From JACVRW01 sp963764665 (GTDB lineage Bacteria > Actinomycetota > Thermoleophilia > Solirubrobacterales > Thermoleophilaceae): a DNA stretch of 64,000 bases. Each line of letters starts with the position of its first letter. The stretch's first letter is position 1. Below, piece by piece: positions 27,381 through 36,316 of this stretch. The position numbers were made by a program, and so were the translations under genes. Under the pieces are notes generated by a model, which did no database searches, was not told the origin of the DNA, and saw nothing but the letters and a program-made list of their open reading frames with translations. Location of the stretch: positions 1-64,000 of the forward strand of contig CAVXTL010000027.1 in the NCBI GenBank assembly GCA_963764665.1, given 5' to 3'.

Positions 27381-28943
27381 ATGAGCTGGGAGCCCGAGCT
27401 CGAGGAGCTCCGCCGCCGCGAGGAGCTGGCCCGCCGGATGGGCGGCGTCGAGCGGGTGGACCGCCAGCACGCCTCCGGGCGGCTGACGGTGCGCGAGCGG
27501 ATCGAGCGGCTGCTCGACCCTCAGAGCTTCCACGAGACGGGCGCGCTCGCGGGCCGCGGCGCCTACGGAGAGGACGGCGAGCTCGAGAGCTTCCTGCCGG
27601 CGAACACCGTCGTAGGCCACGGACGGATCGACGGCCGTCGCGTGGCGATCCAGGGCGACGACTTCACGGTGCGCGGCGGAGCGGCCGACGCCGCGATCTG
27701 GGAGAAGGCCATCTACGCCGAGCGCCTGGCGCGCGAGTTCCGGATCCCTCTGGTCCGGCTGGTGGACGGCACGGGCGGCGGCGGAAGCGTGAAGTCGCTC
27801 GAGGACATGGGCTTCTCCTACGTGCCGCCGCTGCCGGGATTCGACGTGGTGGTGAGCAACATGTCGATCGTGCCCGTGGCGGCCGCCGCGCTCGGGCCGG
27901 TGGCGGGCCTGGGCGCGGCGCGCGTGGTCTGCTCGCACTTCTCGGTGATCGTGCGCGGCAGCGCCCAGCTGTTCGTGGCCGGGCCGCCGGTGGTGGCCGC
28001 CGCCATGGGCGAGTCGCCCGACAAGGAGACCCTCGGAGGCGCGCGCCTGCAGGCGCGCGCAGGCGCGATCGACAACATCGCGGCCGACGAGGACGACGCG
28101 CTCGACCAGCTGCGGCGCTTCCTCTCCTACCTCCCGGGAAACGTCTGGGAGGCCCCGCCCATCCTCCCCGCGTCCGACCCGCCGGACCGCCGCGAGGAGG
28201 AGCTGATCTCGATCGTGCCGCGCGACCGCCGCCGGCCGTACAAGATGCGCCGCATCCTCGAGGCGGTGCTCGACCACGGCTCCGTGTTCGAGCTGGGCGC
28301 CGCGTTCGGGCGCCCGGTAATCACGTCGCTCGCACGACTCGGTGGCAGGCCGGTGGGCGTGCTGGCCTCCGACCCGGAGCACTACGGCGGCGGCGTGACG
28401 GCGGATGCCTCCGAGAAGCTCGCGCGCTTCGTGGACATGTGCGACCAGTTCCGCCTGCCCGTGGTCAACCTCGTGGACGTGCCCGGCTTCGTGATCGGCA
28501 CCGACGCCGAGCGCGCGGGCACGATCCGGCACGGCAGCAGGGCGCTGTTCTCGGTCTACCAGGCGACCGTGCCCTGGGTGTCCGTGCTGGTTCGCAAGGT
28601 ATTCGGCGTGGCCGGCGCCGGCCACGGGGACGGGTCGCGCCTGAACCTGCGCTACGCCTGGCCGTCGGGCGACTGGGGCTCGCTGCCGATGGAGGGCGGC
28701 CTCGAGGCGGCCTACCGCCGCGAGCTCGAGGCCGCGGACGACCCGGTGGCGCTGCGCGCGGAGATCGCCGCCCGCCTGGACGCGGTCCGCTCCCCCTTCC
28801 GCACCGCGGAGCGCTTCAGCGTCGAGGAGATCATCGACCCGCGCGACACGCGCCCGCTCCTGTGCGACTGGGCCGAGCGCGCGCACGAGCTGGTTGCCCA
28901 CGAGCTGGCGGCGGGTCCCAAGTTTCGGGGCCCCCGTCCCTGA
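27381..28943 (+). CDS. Acyl-CoA carboxylase carboxyltransferase (beta) subunit
   Basis: 520 residues of the biotin-dependent carboxyltransferase family (propionyl-CoA/methylmalonyl-CoA/methylcrotonyl-CoA type). The N-terminal half has RLTVRERIERLLDPQSFHETGALAG, VVGHGRIDGRRVAIQGDDFTVRGGA and VRGSAQLFVAGPPVV. The second half has the crotonase fold with PVVNLVDVPGFVIGTDAE. It moves carboxyl from biotin to an acyl-CoA. The partner alpha chain (biotin carboxylase/BCCP) is not in this window. It is followed after 12 bases by a flavodoxin-like gene. Substrate (acetyl, propionyl, geranyl) cannot be fixed from sequence alone. Confidence 0.88.
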   Translation: MSWEPELEELRRREELARRMGGVERVDRQHASGRLTVRERIERLLDPQSFHETGALAGRGAYGEDGELESFLPANTVVGHGRIDGRRVAIQGDDFTVRGGAADAAIWEKAIYAERLAREFRIPLVRLVDGTGGGGSVKSLEDMGFSYVPPLPGFDVVVSNMSIVPVAAAALGPVAGLGAARVVCSHFSVIVRGSAQLFVAGPPVVAAAMGESPDKETLGGARLQARAGAIDNIAADEDDALDQLRRFLSYLPGNVWEAPPILPASDPPDRREEELISIVPRDRRRPYKMRRILEAVLDHGSVFELGAAFGRPVITSLARLGGRPVGVLASDPEHYGGGVTADASEKLARFVDMCDQFRLPVVNLVDVPGFVIGTDAERAGTIRHGSRALFSVYQATVPWVSVLVRKVFGVAGAGHGDGSRLNLRYAWPSGDWGSLPMEGGLEAAYRRELEAADDPVALRAEIAARLDAVRSPFRTAERFSVEEIIDPRDTRPLLCDWAERAHELVAHELAAGPKFRGPRP

Positions 28944-28955
28944 GAAGAGGGTCTC

Positions 28956-29555
28956 ATGAAGGCTCTCGCGCTCAACTGCACTCTCAAGCCGTCCCCGGCG
29001 ACCTCGAACACCGAGGCGCTCGCCCGGGTGGTGCTCGACGCGCTCGAGCAACAGGACGTGGACACCGAGATCGTGCGGGTGGTGGACCACGACGTGAAGC
29101 CGGGCGTGTCCTCGGACGAGGGCGGAGGCGACGAGTGGCCCGCCATCCGCGAGAAGATCCTCGCCGCCGAGATCCTCGTGATCGCGACGCCCACATGGCT
29201 CGGCAAGCCCTCGAGCATCGCCCAGCGGGTGCTCGAGCGGATGGACGCCATGCTCTCCGAGGAGGACGACGAGGGCCGCCCCGTCGCCTACAACCGTGTC
29301 GCGGGGGTCGTGGTCACCGGCAACGAGGACGGAGCCCATCACGTGATCGGCGAGGTGGCAGGCGGCCTCAACGACATCGGCTTCACGATCCCGGGCCAGG
29401 CCTGGACCTACTGGAACCGCGGTCCGGGACCCGGGGACAGCTACCTGGAGTCGGACGCCGGCAAGGATTGGTCGCACTCCACCGGCCGGACCGCCGCGGC
29501 GAACCTCGTGGCTGTGGCACGGGCGCTCGCAGAGCGCCCCATACCGGCTCCGTAA
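28956..29555 (+). CDS. Flavodoxin family / NADPH-dependent FMN reductase-like protein
   Basis: A 199-residue alpha/beta protein of the flavodoxin-like FMN reductase family. It opens with MKALALNCTLKPSPATSNTEALARVV (phosphate loop for FMN). It contains AAEILVIATPTWLGKPSSIAQRVLERMDA, with the loop contacting the isoalloxazine ring, and VAGVVVTGNEDGAHHVIGEVAGGLNDIGF. It should reduce FMN or small quinone-like substrates with NAD(P)H. It lies 12 bases after the carboxyltransferase gene. The 34-base repeat begins at the base directly after its stop. Confidence 0.82.
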   Translation: MKALALNCTLKPSPATSNTEALARVVLDALEQQDVDTEIVRVVDHDVKPGVSSDEGGGDEWPAIREKILAAEILVIATPTWLGKPSSIAQRVLERMDAMLSEEDDEGRPVAYNRVAGVVVTGNEDGAHHVIGEVAGGLNDIGFTIPGQAWTYWNRGPGPGDSYLESDAGKDWSHSTGRTAAANLVAVARALAERPIPAP

Positions 29556-29589
29556 GCGGAAGCAGCCGGCTCGGCCGGCTGCGCACCGA
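29556..29589. repeat. 34-base dispersed palindromic repeat, copy 2
   Basis: Identical over 34 bases to 5122-5155, in the same orientation, with core CAGCCGGC-TCG-GCCGGCTG. It fills the 37-base gap between two converging genes, so here it would sit at the 3' end of both transcripts. That position fits a hairpin that ends or stabilises transcripts. Confidence 0.8.
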
Positions 29590-29592
29590 CTG

Positions 29593-31041
29593 TTAGCTGA
29601 CCAGGACGAGCTCCTGGAGCTCGTCGTCGAGCCAGTCCATCAGCCGCCACAGGTCCGGCATCTGATCGCGGTCCGCCACGATGCCGAAGTCGAGCTTGCC
29701 GAGGTAGCTCATCACGGTGATGTTCAGCCCCATGCCGTCGGTGATCACCGACACCGGGTAGTGGGCCTCGAGCTGCGCACCCGCCAGGTAAAGCGGGAAC
29801 TGCGGACCGGGCACGTTCGAGATCACCAGGTTCCACGTGGGCCGGGCGGCGCCGCTGGAGAGCGCGAACGTCACGCGAGCCGCGCGCGAGAAGACAGCCG
29901 GCGGGATGAAGTGATTCACGTCCTGGAGCAACTCGGCCGGCAGCGCCCTGTGGCGCTCCTTCATCACTCGCAGGGCCTCGTGCGTGCGCAGCAGGCGATC
30001 CACGGGGTCCGCGACGTTCGTGAACAGCGGGGCGCTCATCAGCATGATCCGGTTGCCGAACGTGCCCGCCTGCTCCGAGGTGCGCACGGACACCGGTATT
30101 TGGGCCACGAGCGGCTCGTCGGCGAGCTCCCCGTGCTCGTCCAGCCACCGGCGCACCGCGCCGGCGCAGACGGAGACCACAACGTCGTTGACGGTGCAGC
30201 CGTACTGGTTCTTCACCCGCTTGACGGACTCGAGCGAGAGGCGGCCGAACACGAAGCGCCTGTGCGGCGAGATGCGCCCGTTGAAGCTCGTGCGCGGGGC
30301 CTTCAAGGTCGAGCGCTCCAGCAGGCCTCCCTCGGCGCGGCTGATGGCGTGTCCGACGCGACCCGCCACGCGCGCGGCCAGGCCGGCGCCGGGCAGCGTG
30401 CTGAAGGCCGTCTCGTCGAGGTTGGGCAGCGCCGACGGCAGCGCGCGCAGGAAGCGCAGCGGGTAGCGCGGCAGGCCGAGCAGCCCGCGCCCGAGCATCT
30501 CGAGCTCGGACGGGTCGCCGTCCAGGCTGCCGTCGAGCGGCTCGGGCGCCTCGCGCCCCTCGGCCGTCAGGTCGAGCAGCACGCCCATGATCTCGGCCCC
30601 GGACAGGCCGTCCACGAGCGAGTGGTGGATCTTCGTGAGCATCGCGACGCGATTCGCTCCGAGGCCGTGGATCAGGTACACCTCCCAGAGGGGGCGCGAT
30701 CGGTCGAGCGGCCGCGCCACGATGCGGGCCACCTGCTCGGCCAGCTTCTCGTCGTTGCCCGGCGGCGACAGCGCCAGCTCGCGGACGTGGAAGTCCAGGT
30801 CGAAGTCGGGGTCGTCCACCCAGTAGGGGTAGTCGAGGCCGAACGGCACCTCCGCCAGCCGCCAGCGCAGCGGGGGCAGGAGCGGCAGACGCTCGGCGAG
30901 GAGGTCGTGCAGCGCGTGAAGCGTCAGCTTGCCGTCCGGACGCGTGGACGGGTCGAGGATGGCGAGCCCGCCCACGTGCCCGCTCTGGCGTGCGGACTCG
31001 AGTGCGAGGAACTGGGCGTCGACGCTGGTGAGCTGTCTCAC
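29593..31041 (-). CDS. Wax ester synthase/diacylglycerol acyltransferase (WS/DGAT)
   Basis: 482 residues. The active-site motif HHxxxDG is present as HHSLVDG (residues 139-145). The family's PLW motif region (RPLDRSRPLWEVYLIHGL), the NDVVVSVCAGAVRRWL motif and the C-terminal NVPGPQFPLYLAGAQLEAHYPVS block are all intact. It transfers acyl groups from acyl-CoA to long-chain alcohols or diacylglycerol, making storage lipid at the inner face of the membrane. Together with the carboxyltransferase gene and the desaturase at 58.4 kb it suggests lipid storage capacity. The start is GTG at 31041. Confidence 0.92.
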   Translation of the reverse strand: MRQLTSVDAQFLALESARQSGHVGGLAILDPSTRPDGKLTLHALHDLLAERLPLLPPLRWRLAEVPFGLDYPYWVDDPDFDLDFHVRELALSPPGNDEKLAEQVARIVARPLDRSRPLWEVYLIHGLGANRVAMLTKIHHSLVDGLSGAEIMGVLLDLTAEGREAPEPLDGSLDGDPSELEMLGRGLLGLPRYPLRFLRALPSALPNLDETAFSTLPGAGLAARVAGRVGHAISRAEGGLLERSTLKAPRTSFNGRISPHRRFVFGRLSLESVKRVKNQYGCTVNDVVVSVCAGAVRRWLDEHGELADEPLVAQIPVSVRTSEQAGTFGNRIMLMSAPLFTNVADPVDRLLRTHEALRVMKERHRALPAELLQDVNHFIPPAVFSRAARVTFALSSGAARPTWNLVISNVPGPQFPLYLAGAQLEAHYPVSVITDGMGLNITVMSYLGKLDFGIVADRDQMPDLWRLMDWLDDELQELVLVS

Positions 31042-31058
31042 GGGCTGGCGGCCCGCCC

Positions 31059-31982
31059 CTAGCGTTCCGCCCAGCGCTCGCGCGGGTTCTCGATCGGCGT
31101 GAGCGTCTGCTCCACCTGCTCGCGATAGCGCTCGAAGTTGGGCGGCAGCGATAGCCGCTCGCCCAGGTGCTCGGGGTCCTCGTCCGTGGCGAAGCCCGGA
31201 CCGAGCGTGGCGATCTCGAACAGGACGCCCGAGGGCTCGCGGAAGTAGATCGAGCGGAAGTAGAAGCGGTCGATCACGGGCGTGACCGGCGCGCCGGCCT
31301 GCTGGAGCCGCTCGCGCCAGGCCTCGTGGTCGTCCATCGTGGACCCGAACGCCACGTGGTGGACCGTGCCCGCGCTCTGTACCCCGGGCGACTCGGGCGG
31401 GTCGTCGTAGGCATAGCGGCCGCCGCGGCGCTCGCCCCGCACCTCAAAGGCGTCGCCGTCGCGCTCGAAGCCGAGCACGTCCACGAGCAGGGCGTTGCTG
31501 GCGTCCGGCCGGGCCGAGTAGGCGCGCACCGCGTCGAACCCCCGCAGCGCGTGCTCCGGCGGCACCTCGGGATGCTCGGCCGTCAGCGGGTCGTCGCCGC
31601 TCTGGTCCACGGTCAGCTCGTGGGCCAGCCCCTCGGGATCGGTGAAGCGCAGGCGCCCGTCCTCACGTGTGGTCTCCACCCCCTCCCCTGACAGCCGCTC
31701 GGCCCAGAACTCGATGCTCTCGGGGCTCCCGACGCGCCAGACGACGGTGTGCACCATGCCGGCCCCGGCGCGGCCCGGGCGTGCTCCGGGGTACTCGAAG
31801 AAGGTGAGGTCCGCTCCCGCGCTGCCCTTGTCGTCCGCGTAGAACAGGTGGTAGACGCTCGGGTCGTCCTGATTGACCGTCTTCTTCACCAGGCGCAGGG
31901 CGAGCACGCGCGCGTAGAAGTCGACGTTGCCGGGAGCGTCGCCGGTGATGGCGGTGATGTGGTGGATCCCCTCGAGCCTCAT
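31059..31982 (-). CDS. Ring-cleaving dioxygenase-like VOC protein (MhqA/MhqO type)
   Basis: 307 residues with two glyoxalase/VOC modules. The first opens with GIHHITAITGDAPGNVDFYARVLALRLVKKTVNQDDPSVYHLFYAD. The second has GTVHHVAFGSTMDDHEAWRERL. Metal ligands are expected at the HH of each module and a Glu in SGVLFEIATLGPGF. Family members include proteins tied to resistance to catechol and hydroquinone. Whether this one cleaves rings is not shown by sequence. It lies 17 bases upstream of the WS/DGAT gene on the same strand. Confidence 0.85.
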   Translation of the reverse strand: MRLEGIHHITAITGDAPGNVDFYARVLALRLVKKTVNQDDPSVYHLFYADDKGSAGADLTFFEYPGARPGRAGAGMVHTVVWRVGSPESIEFWAERLSGEGVETTREDGRLRFTDPEGLAHELTVDQSGDDPLTAEHPEVPPEHALRGFDAVRAYSARPDASNALLVDVLGFERDGDAFEVRGERRGGRYAYDDPPESPGVQSAGTVHHVAFGSTMDDHEAWRERLQQAGAPVTPVIDRFYFRSIYFREPSGVLFEIATLGPGFATDEDPEHLGERLSLPPNFERYREQVEQTLTPIENPRERWAER

Positions 31983-32048
31983 GCGCGGAGATTACCGTCG
32001 GGCACGCTCGCGACTAAAGACACACGGCCGGCTGCCGATCTAGTGCGC

Positions 32049-33098
32049 ATGGCTGCTAAGTCGTGGCTTTGCCGCGACGACATGGACCGAGAGCGGCTGC
32101 TGGACATGGAACAACGTCTGGGGCCTGTGCGCCGAGCGTCGATCGGCGTGATCGCCCTTGTCCTACTGGCCTGCGGGCCGTGGCTGGGCTGGTGGACGCT
32201 GATTCCGCTCGCGCTTGCGGCCGGCATCTTCCAGATCGCCGAGCGGCGCACCCCGCATGCGGCGCGGCCCGAGTATCTGCTCTTCGGCGCCTGGACGCTC
32301 AGCGAGATCGCCATCGCCGGTGCGGTTGCGCTTACCGGCGACGTCGAGTCCCCCACGCTGGCGTGGCTGGCGATCCCGGTGGTCACGCTGAGCGCGCGCT
32401 TCTCGGCCCGAGGCGTGGCACTCGGCGTGAGCGTCGCGGTGGTCCTGATGTTCGCGGTCGCGTTCGGCGTCGACTCCCAGGCGATCGTGGACAACCCCGT
32501 TCTGCTGGCCGCGCCGCTCACGCTCGTGGTCTGCACGGCGATCCTCTCGACGGCGCTGATGCGCTCGGACGTGCACCACCGCAGCGAGACCGTCATCGAC
32601 CCGCTCACCGGCATGCTCAACCGGAAGGCGCTGTCCACGCGCGTGGCCGAGCTCGAGCAGCAGTCGATCGTGAGCGGCGAGCCGATCGGGCTCGTGGTCG
32701 GCGACCTGGACCGCTTCAAGGAGGTGAACGACTCCTGCGGCCATGCCACCGGGGACGCCGTGCTCAAGGAGGTGGCCTACGAGATGCGCAAGGAGCTGCG
32801 TGCCTTCGACCTGGCCTACCGGCTCGGCGGCGAGGAGTTCCTCGTGGTGCTCCCGGGCGCGGATGCCTCCCAGGCCGAGCGGCTGGCCGAGCGGCTGCGC
32901 GAGATCATCGCCGGGGTCCACTTCAGCGGCGACCAGCGGCTCACGATGAGCTTCGGGGTGAGCGCCTCGCCGCGGGGCGAGCAGTTCGACTACCAGGACG
33001 TGTTCGGCGAGGCCGACATGGCCCTCTTCGAGGCCAAGCGCGCCGGGCGCGACCGCGTCTGCATGGCCGACGAGGCGCTCCAGCCGGCGCCGGCCTGA
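32049..33098 (+). CDS. Membrane diguanylate cyclase (GGDEF protein)
   Basis: 349 residues. About five to six membrane helices fill residues 30-172. The GGDEF domain follows with DPLTGMLNRKAL, GDLDRFKEVNDSCGHATGDAVL and the active-site GGEEF at 260-264. An RxxD inhibitory site (residues 251-254, RAFD) lies exactly five residues before GGEEF, so product feedback is likely. It should make cyclic di-GMP. The input may be an unknown membrane or membrane-borne signal; no PAS or HAMP is seen. The ATG at 32049 is used, but the ATG at 32082 is possible. It is divergent from the VOC gene. Confidence 0.92.
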   Translation: MAAKSWLCRDDMDRERLLDMEQRLGPVRRASIGVIALVLLACGPWLGWWTLIPLALAAGIFQIAERRTPHAARPEYLLFGAWTLSEIAIAGAVALTGDVESPTLAWLAIPVVTLSARFSARGVALGVSVAVVLMFAVAFGVDSQAIVDNPVLLAAPLTLVVCTAILSTALMRSDVHHRSETVIDPLTGMLNRKALSTRVAELEQQSIVSGEPIGLVVGDLDRFKEVNDSCGHATGDAVLKEVAYEMRKELRAFDLAYRLGGEEFLVVLPGADASQAERLAERLREIIAGVHFSGDQRLTMSFGVSASPRGEQFDYQDVFGEADMALFEAKRAGRDRVCMADEALQPAPA

Positions 33099-33132
33099 AA
33101 GGGTCGTACGGGAAGCCGTCGAATACGGCCCC

Positions 33133-33399
33133 GTGGACCAGCCGCCCAGGAAAGTGAGCCCGTTCAGGTCACTCGAGGCCACTTCGCGCGAGCTGCTGCT
33201 CGCCGAGACCGCCGAGGCCTGGTACCACTTCGGCGACGCGCCGGATGTCCAGATGCTGCTCGAGCTCGTGGACGATTCGCTCGAGGACGGCGGCCACCGG
33301 CTGGCCGCGGCCCTCATCTTCGCGGTGCTGTCCTCAGAGGACACCCACCTCGGCCACAGCCTGAACGCTCAGCCGAGCCAGGCCCGCAACCGCTCGTAG
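33133..33399 (+). CDS. Small hypothetical protein (88 aa)
   Basis: This 88-residue reading frame starts with GTG at 33133, 34 bases after the GGDEF gene. The middle (SLEATSRELLLAETAEAWYHFGDAPDVQMLLELVDDSLEDGGHRLAAALIF) is acidic and helical. The last 30 bases overlap the convergent lipase-like gene. I recognise no family. Codon use at third positions looks coding in the first 60 residues; the overlapped C-terminus is uncertain. Confidence 0.4.
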   Translation: MDQPPRKVSPFRSLEATSRELLLAETAEAWYHFGDAPDVQMLLELVDDSLEDGGHRLAAALIFAVLSSEDTHLGHSLNAQPSQARNRS

Positions 33400-34595
33400 A
33401 CCTCCGGGTGGTTCAGCAGCGCCAGGTGGTGCGTGCCGCCCACGTGCATGCCGTTCTCAGCGCCGAACGGGATCTTCCGGTCGCGCCCGCGCCCTGAGGC
33501 GCTCGCCTCGAGCACCAGCGTGTCGCCCAGCAGCCGCCCGAGCGGGTGGCTGGGGCTGCGCGCGAGCGTGGCCGCCACGAAGCAGTGCGTGGCCCCTTCG
33601 AGCAGCGGCACCTCGGTCACGGCAGCCGCGCGCAGGGCGTCGGGATCGCAATCGCGCCAGTCCTCGTCCACCAGCGAGCCCTGGCGCAGGTCGCGGATGC
33701 CCGCGCTGCGACGGCGGAGCACGGCGCCGAAGGGACGGATCTCCGGGAGCGCGTTCAGCCCGGCGCTGGCCACGTGCACCAGCTGCTCGAGCGGCGCGCC
33801 CATGTGGGGAGAGCCGAGCGAGACCACGTGGCGCACCCGGTCTGCCCACCGCGCCTCCCCGGCGCGGGCGTAGTGGCAGGCGCTTCGGGCCACCAGCCCG
33901 CCCATCGAGTGCCCCACCAGCGCGATCCGCTCCACCTCCACCGGCCAGGACTCCACCAGCGCCTCGAGCAGCTCCGAGAGCGAGCGCCCGTTCTCGGATA
34001 TGTGGCGGCCGGTGTTGTAGCGCACGTCGACGGGAGTGCAGCCGAGGTTCTCGGCCAGCCGCGACGCGTAGGTGCCGCCCTGCTCCGCGGCGCCGAGGCG
34101 CCACGCGAACTCCGTCTCCATCAGACCGTGGAGGAAGACCACGAGGTAGGGCGTGGCGCCGGGGAAGGCTCTGTCCAGCGCGCGTCTGCCCGGCGTAACC
34201 ACCCGACCGGACACGCGCACGGCCATCGGCTCCTGGAGGTCGCTCTCCTCGCGTTCGAGCACGTCCCCCATGAGGCCGTTGACGGCGGCCAGCAGCGCGC
34301 TCCCCCTCGGCGTGGTGGACAGCTCGCGCCCCTCGGCCCGCGCCCGCCGGGCCAGCGCCTCCCCGGCGCCGCGGCCGAGCAGGGCGCTGCCGCCCCGCAG
34401 GCCGGCGTACACGCCCGCGGAGATCGCGTCGTGCGCCAGCCGGACGGGTGCGCCGGCCGGTCCGGTGCTGCTGAAGACCCGCCCTGCGATGCCTCGGTGG
34501 ATGCAGCCGATCCCGCCCATGAAGCCGGACAGCTCGCGAAAGGCCAAGTCGCTGAGTCCGCGTACCTCGTCGGGGCGTCGTGCGATCTCGTTCAT
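33369..34595 (-). CDS. Alpha/beta hydrolase, lipase/PGAP1-like
   Basis: 408 residues. From residue about 145, an alpha/beta-hydrolase domain begins (PYLVVFLHGLMETEFAW). It has the nucleophile elbow GHSMGGLVARS, then HVVSLGSPHMGAPLEQLVH and a late His in GGTHHLALLNHPEVYERL. This pattern matches triacylglycerol lipase/PGAP1-like esterases. The first 140 residues are helical and include AGVYAGLRGGSALLGRGAGEALA, a feature of long actinobacterial members. No signal peptide is seen. It probably hydrolyses lipid or ester bonds in the cytoplasm or at the membrane. Confidence 0.82.
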   Translation of the reverse strand: MNEIARRPDEVRGLSDLAFRELSGFMGGIGCIHRGIAGRVFSSTGPAGAPVRLAHDAISAGVYAGLRGGSALLGRGAGEALARRARAEGRELSTTPRGSALLAAVNGLMGDVLEREESDLQEPMAVRVSGRVVTPGRRALDRAFPGATPYLVVFLHGLMETEFAWRLGAAEQGGTYASRLAENLGCTPVDVRYNTGRHISENGRSLSELLEALVESWPVEVERIALVGHSMGGLVARSACHYARAGEARWADRVRHVVSLGSPHMGAPLEQLVHVASAGLNALPEIRPFGAVLRRRSAGIRDLRQGSLVDEDWRDCDPDALRAAAVTEVPLLEGATHCFVAATLARSPSHPLGRLLGDTLVLEASASGRGRDRKIPFGAENGMHVGGTHHLALLNHPEVYERLRAWLG

Positions 34596-34633
34596 CCCAG
34601 CTGTGTGTATGCCCTCCCGTCCACCGGGTTACA

Positions 34634-35436
34634 TCAGGCGGGACGCGAGCGGCGGGCGCGCGCCTGGCGCTCCCTGCGGGCGTCCCGGAACTCGGCGATC
34701 TCGACCGGGGCGTCGTGGCCCGCGCCTTCGACGGCGCGAGCAGGCGCGGCACGATCGGCGTCTCCACCAGCGCTCCGTGGCGCTCCTCCACGGCCCAGGC
34801 GCGCGCGTCGGGCCGCGCGCTGACCGCCTCCACCAGCTCCGCGCCCGCGAACAGCAGCCCCACTCCGTCGTCCACCGCGTACCCGGCCGCGAGCCCGTCC
34901 AGCACGGCCCCGCGATAGCAGGCTCGCCGCTCCGGGTCGCTCGAGTGGTGCACCGAGTTGCTGCCCGGCAGCAGTCCGAGGCCCTGGGCCGGCCGCGAGC
35001 GCCCGTGCGAGCGCGTGACCCCCTCCTCGAACCAGCACATGGAGCCCGCGCTGACTCCGCAGAGCAGGATTCCGCGCTCCCACGCCTCGCGCAGCGTGTC
35101 GTCGAGGCCGTGCACTCGCCAGATCGCGAGCAGGTTGGCCAGGCTGCCGCCGCCCACGTAGATCACGTCCTGCGCCAGCAGGTGCTCGCGCGGCGCCACG
35201 GGGTGAGTGCCGAGCCGGAAGAGCGAGAGGTGCGAGAGCCGGCCGAGACCGCGGAACGCCCGGTGGAAGCGGTCGATCTGGTCGTCGGGATCCCCGCTCG
35301 CCGTGGGGAGCAGGCAGATGTTCGGGTGATCCACGGCCGGCAGGCCGGCGATGTAGCGCTCGAGCGGGGCGTCGGCCCCCGACGTCGAGAACCCCCCGCC
35401 GCCCATCGCCAGGATGCGGCGCCCGTCCTCCCTCAT
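34634..35436 (-). pseudogene. S51 (peptidase E/cyanophycinase-like) peptidase, tandem copy 1, frame disturbed at 3' end
   Basis: The start is the ATG at 35436 (MREDGRRILAMGGGGFSTSGADAPLERYIAGL), overlapping the stop of copy 2 as ATGA. The S51 fold is clear: NICLLPTASGDPDDQIDRF, DVIYVGGGSLANLLAIW and the nucleophile segment LLCGVSAGSMCWF. The frame is normal to about residue 240 (ETPIVPRLLAPS) but then has no stop until 33457, deep inside the lipase gene. Another frame at about 34636-34700 encodes a plausible tail (VEIAEFRDARRERQARARR) ending at a TGA at 34634. A frameshift near 34700-34740 is therefore likely, real or from sequencing. S51 enzymes cut Asp-Xaa dipeptides or related isopeptide bonds. 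Confidence 0.65.
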
Positions 35437-36240
35437 CCGGTGGCTCGGCGACTGCCGAGGGCAGCGCCCGCGAGCGCGGGCGGCCGCGGCAGGGCGGCGA
35501 GCCTCGGCGGCGTCTGCGGCTCCACCGCCGGCGCCGCGTCCCCGAGGTAGGACACGCGCAGCGGGCTCTTGATCACTCGCCCGCGCACGCTTCGCATCCG
35601 GAAAGCCCGCGCATCGGGGCGCGACGACACGACCCGCAGCAGCCGCTCTCCCGCGAAATGCAGGGCGACGCCGTCGCCCGCCGCGTAGCCGGGGCGCATC
35701 CCCTGCCGCAGCGCGGCGCGGTAGGCATCCTCGCGCGCGTGCTCGGCGTCGTAGTGAACGGTGTTGCTGCATCCGAGCAGACCCAGGCCGCGGTAGTGCT
35801 CGGGCGGGCCGTGGAAGCCCGTGATGCCCTCCGCGAACCAGCAGAGCGAGCCGGCCGACACCCCGCAGAGCACCACGCCCGCCTCCCACGCCTCGCGCAT
35901 CACGGCGTCGAGGCCGTGGGCGCGCCACACGCCGAGCAGGCTCACCACGCTGCCGCCCCCCACGTAGATCAGGTCCTGCGAGAGCAGGTGCTCGCGCACG
36001 TCGCCGCTGCCCCCGCGCCTGAAGAGCGACACGTGCGACGGCGTCGGAGCGCCCGGCGAACGCCTGGTAGAAGCGGACGATGTAGTGATCCGCGTCGCCG
36101 CTGGCGGAGGGCAGGAAGCACACGCGCGGGCGCTCGCTGCCGGTGAGACCGAGCACGTAGTCGTCCAGCAGGGGGTTGCCGGCCTCCATGGAGAAGCCCC
36201 CGCCCCCGAGCGCCACGATCTGTCGCCGGACGCCACGCAT
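35433..36240 (-). pseudogene. S51 (peptidase E/cyanophycinase-like) peptidase, tandem copy 2, internal frameshift
   Basis: The start is the ATG at 36240 (MRGVRRQIVALGGGGFSMEAGNPLLDDYVLGL). The first 60 residues, to FYQAFAGRSD, are in one frame. The rest, from PSHVSLFRRGG through DLIYVGGGSVVSLLGVW and LLCGVSAGSLCWF to the TGA at 35433, is in another. The shift lies near 36050-36065 and amounts to one extra base or two missing bases. All catalytic segments exist, and the residues across the join match copy 1 (HRAFRGLGRLSHLSLFR). So the gene is either a fresh pseudogene or intact with an error in the read. The downstream copy is coupled by ATGA. Confidence 0.68.
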
Positions 36241-36272
36241 GAGCCGACGGTAGGTGCGCGAAGCGGCCGAGT

Positions 36273-36292
36273 CAAAGCATTTGCGCGCTTTG
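36273..36292. terminator. Possible hairpin downstream of lutC
   Basis: CAAAGC (36273-36278) and GCTTTG (36287-36292) form a 6-base stem with an 8-base loop, 24 bases after the lutC stop. No clear T-tract follows, so a weak terminator is only a guess. The same spacer must carry the promoter of the S51 genes. Confidence 0.25.
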
Positions 36293-36316
36293 TCGAACGG
36301 TGTTGGACCGGCGGTC

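Noticed and set aside
28041..28058. 18-base palindrome GCGCGCCTGCAGGCGCGC
   Set aside because: It lies inside the carboxyltransferase coding region and encodes ordinary residues of the family (GGARLQARAG); chance product of GC-rich codons.
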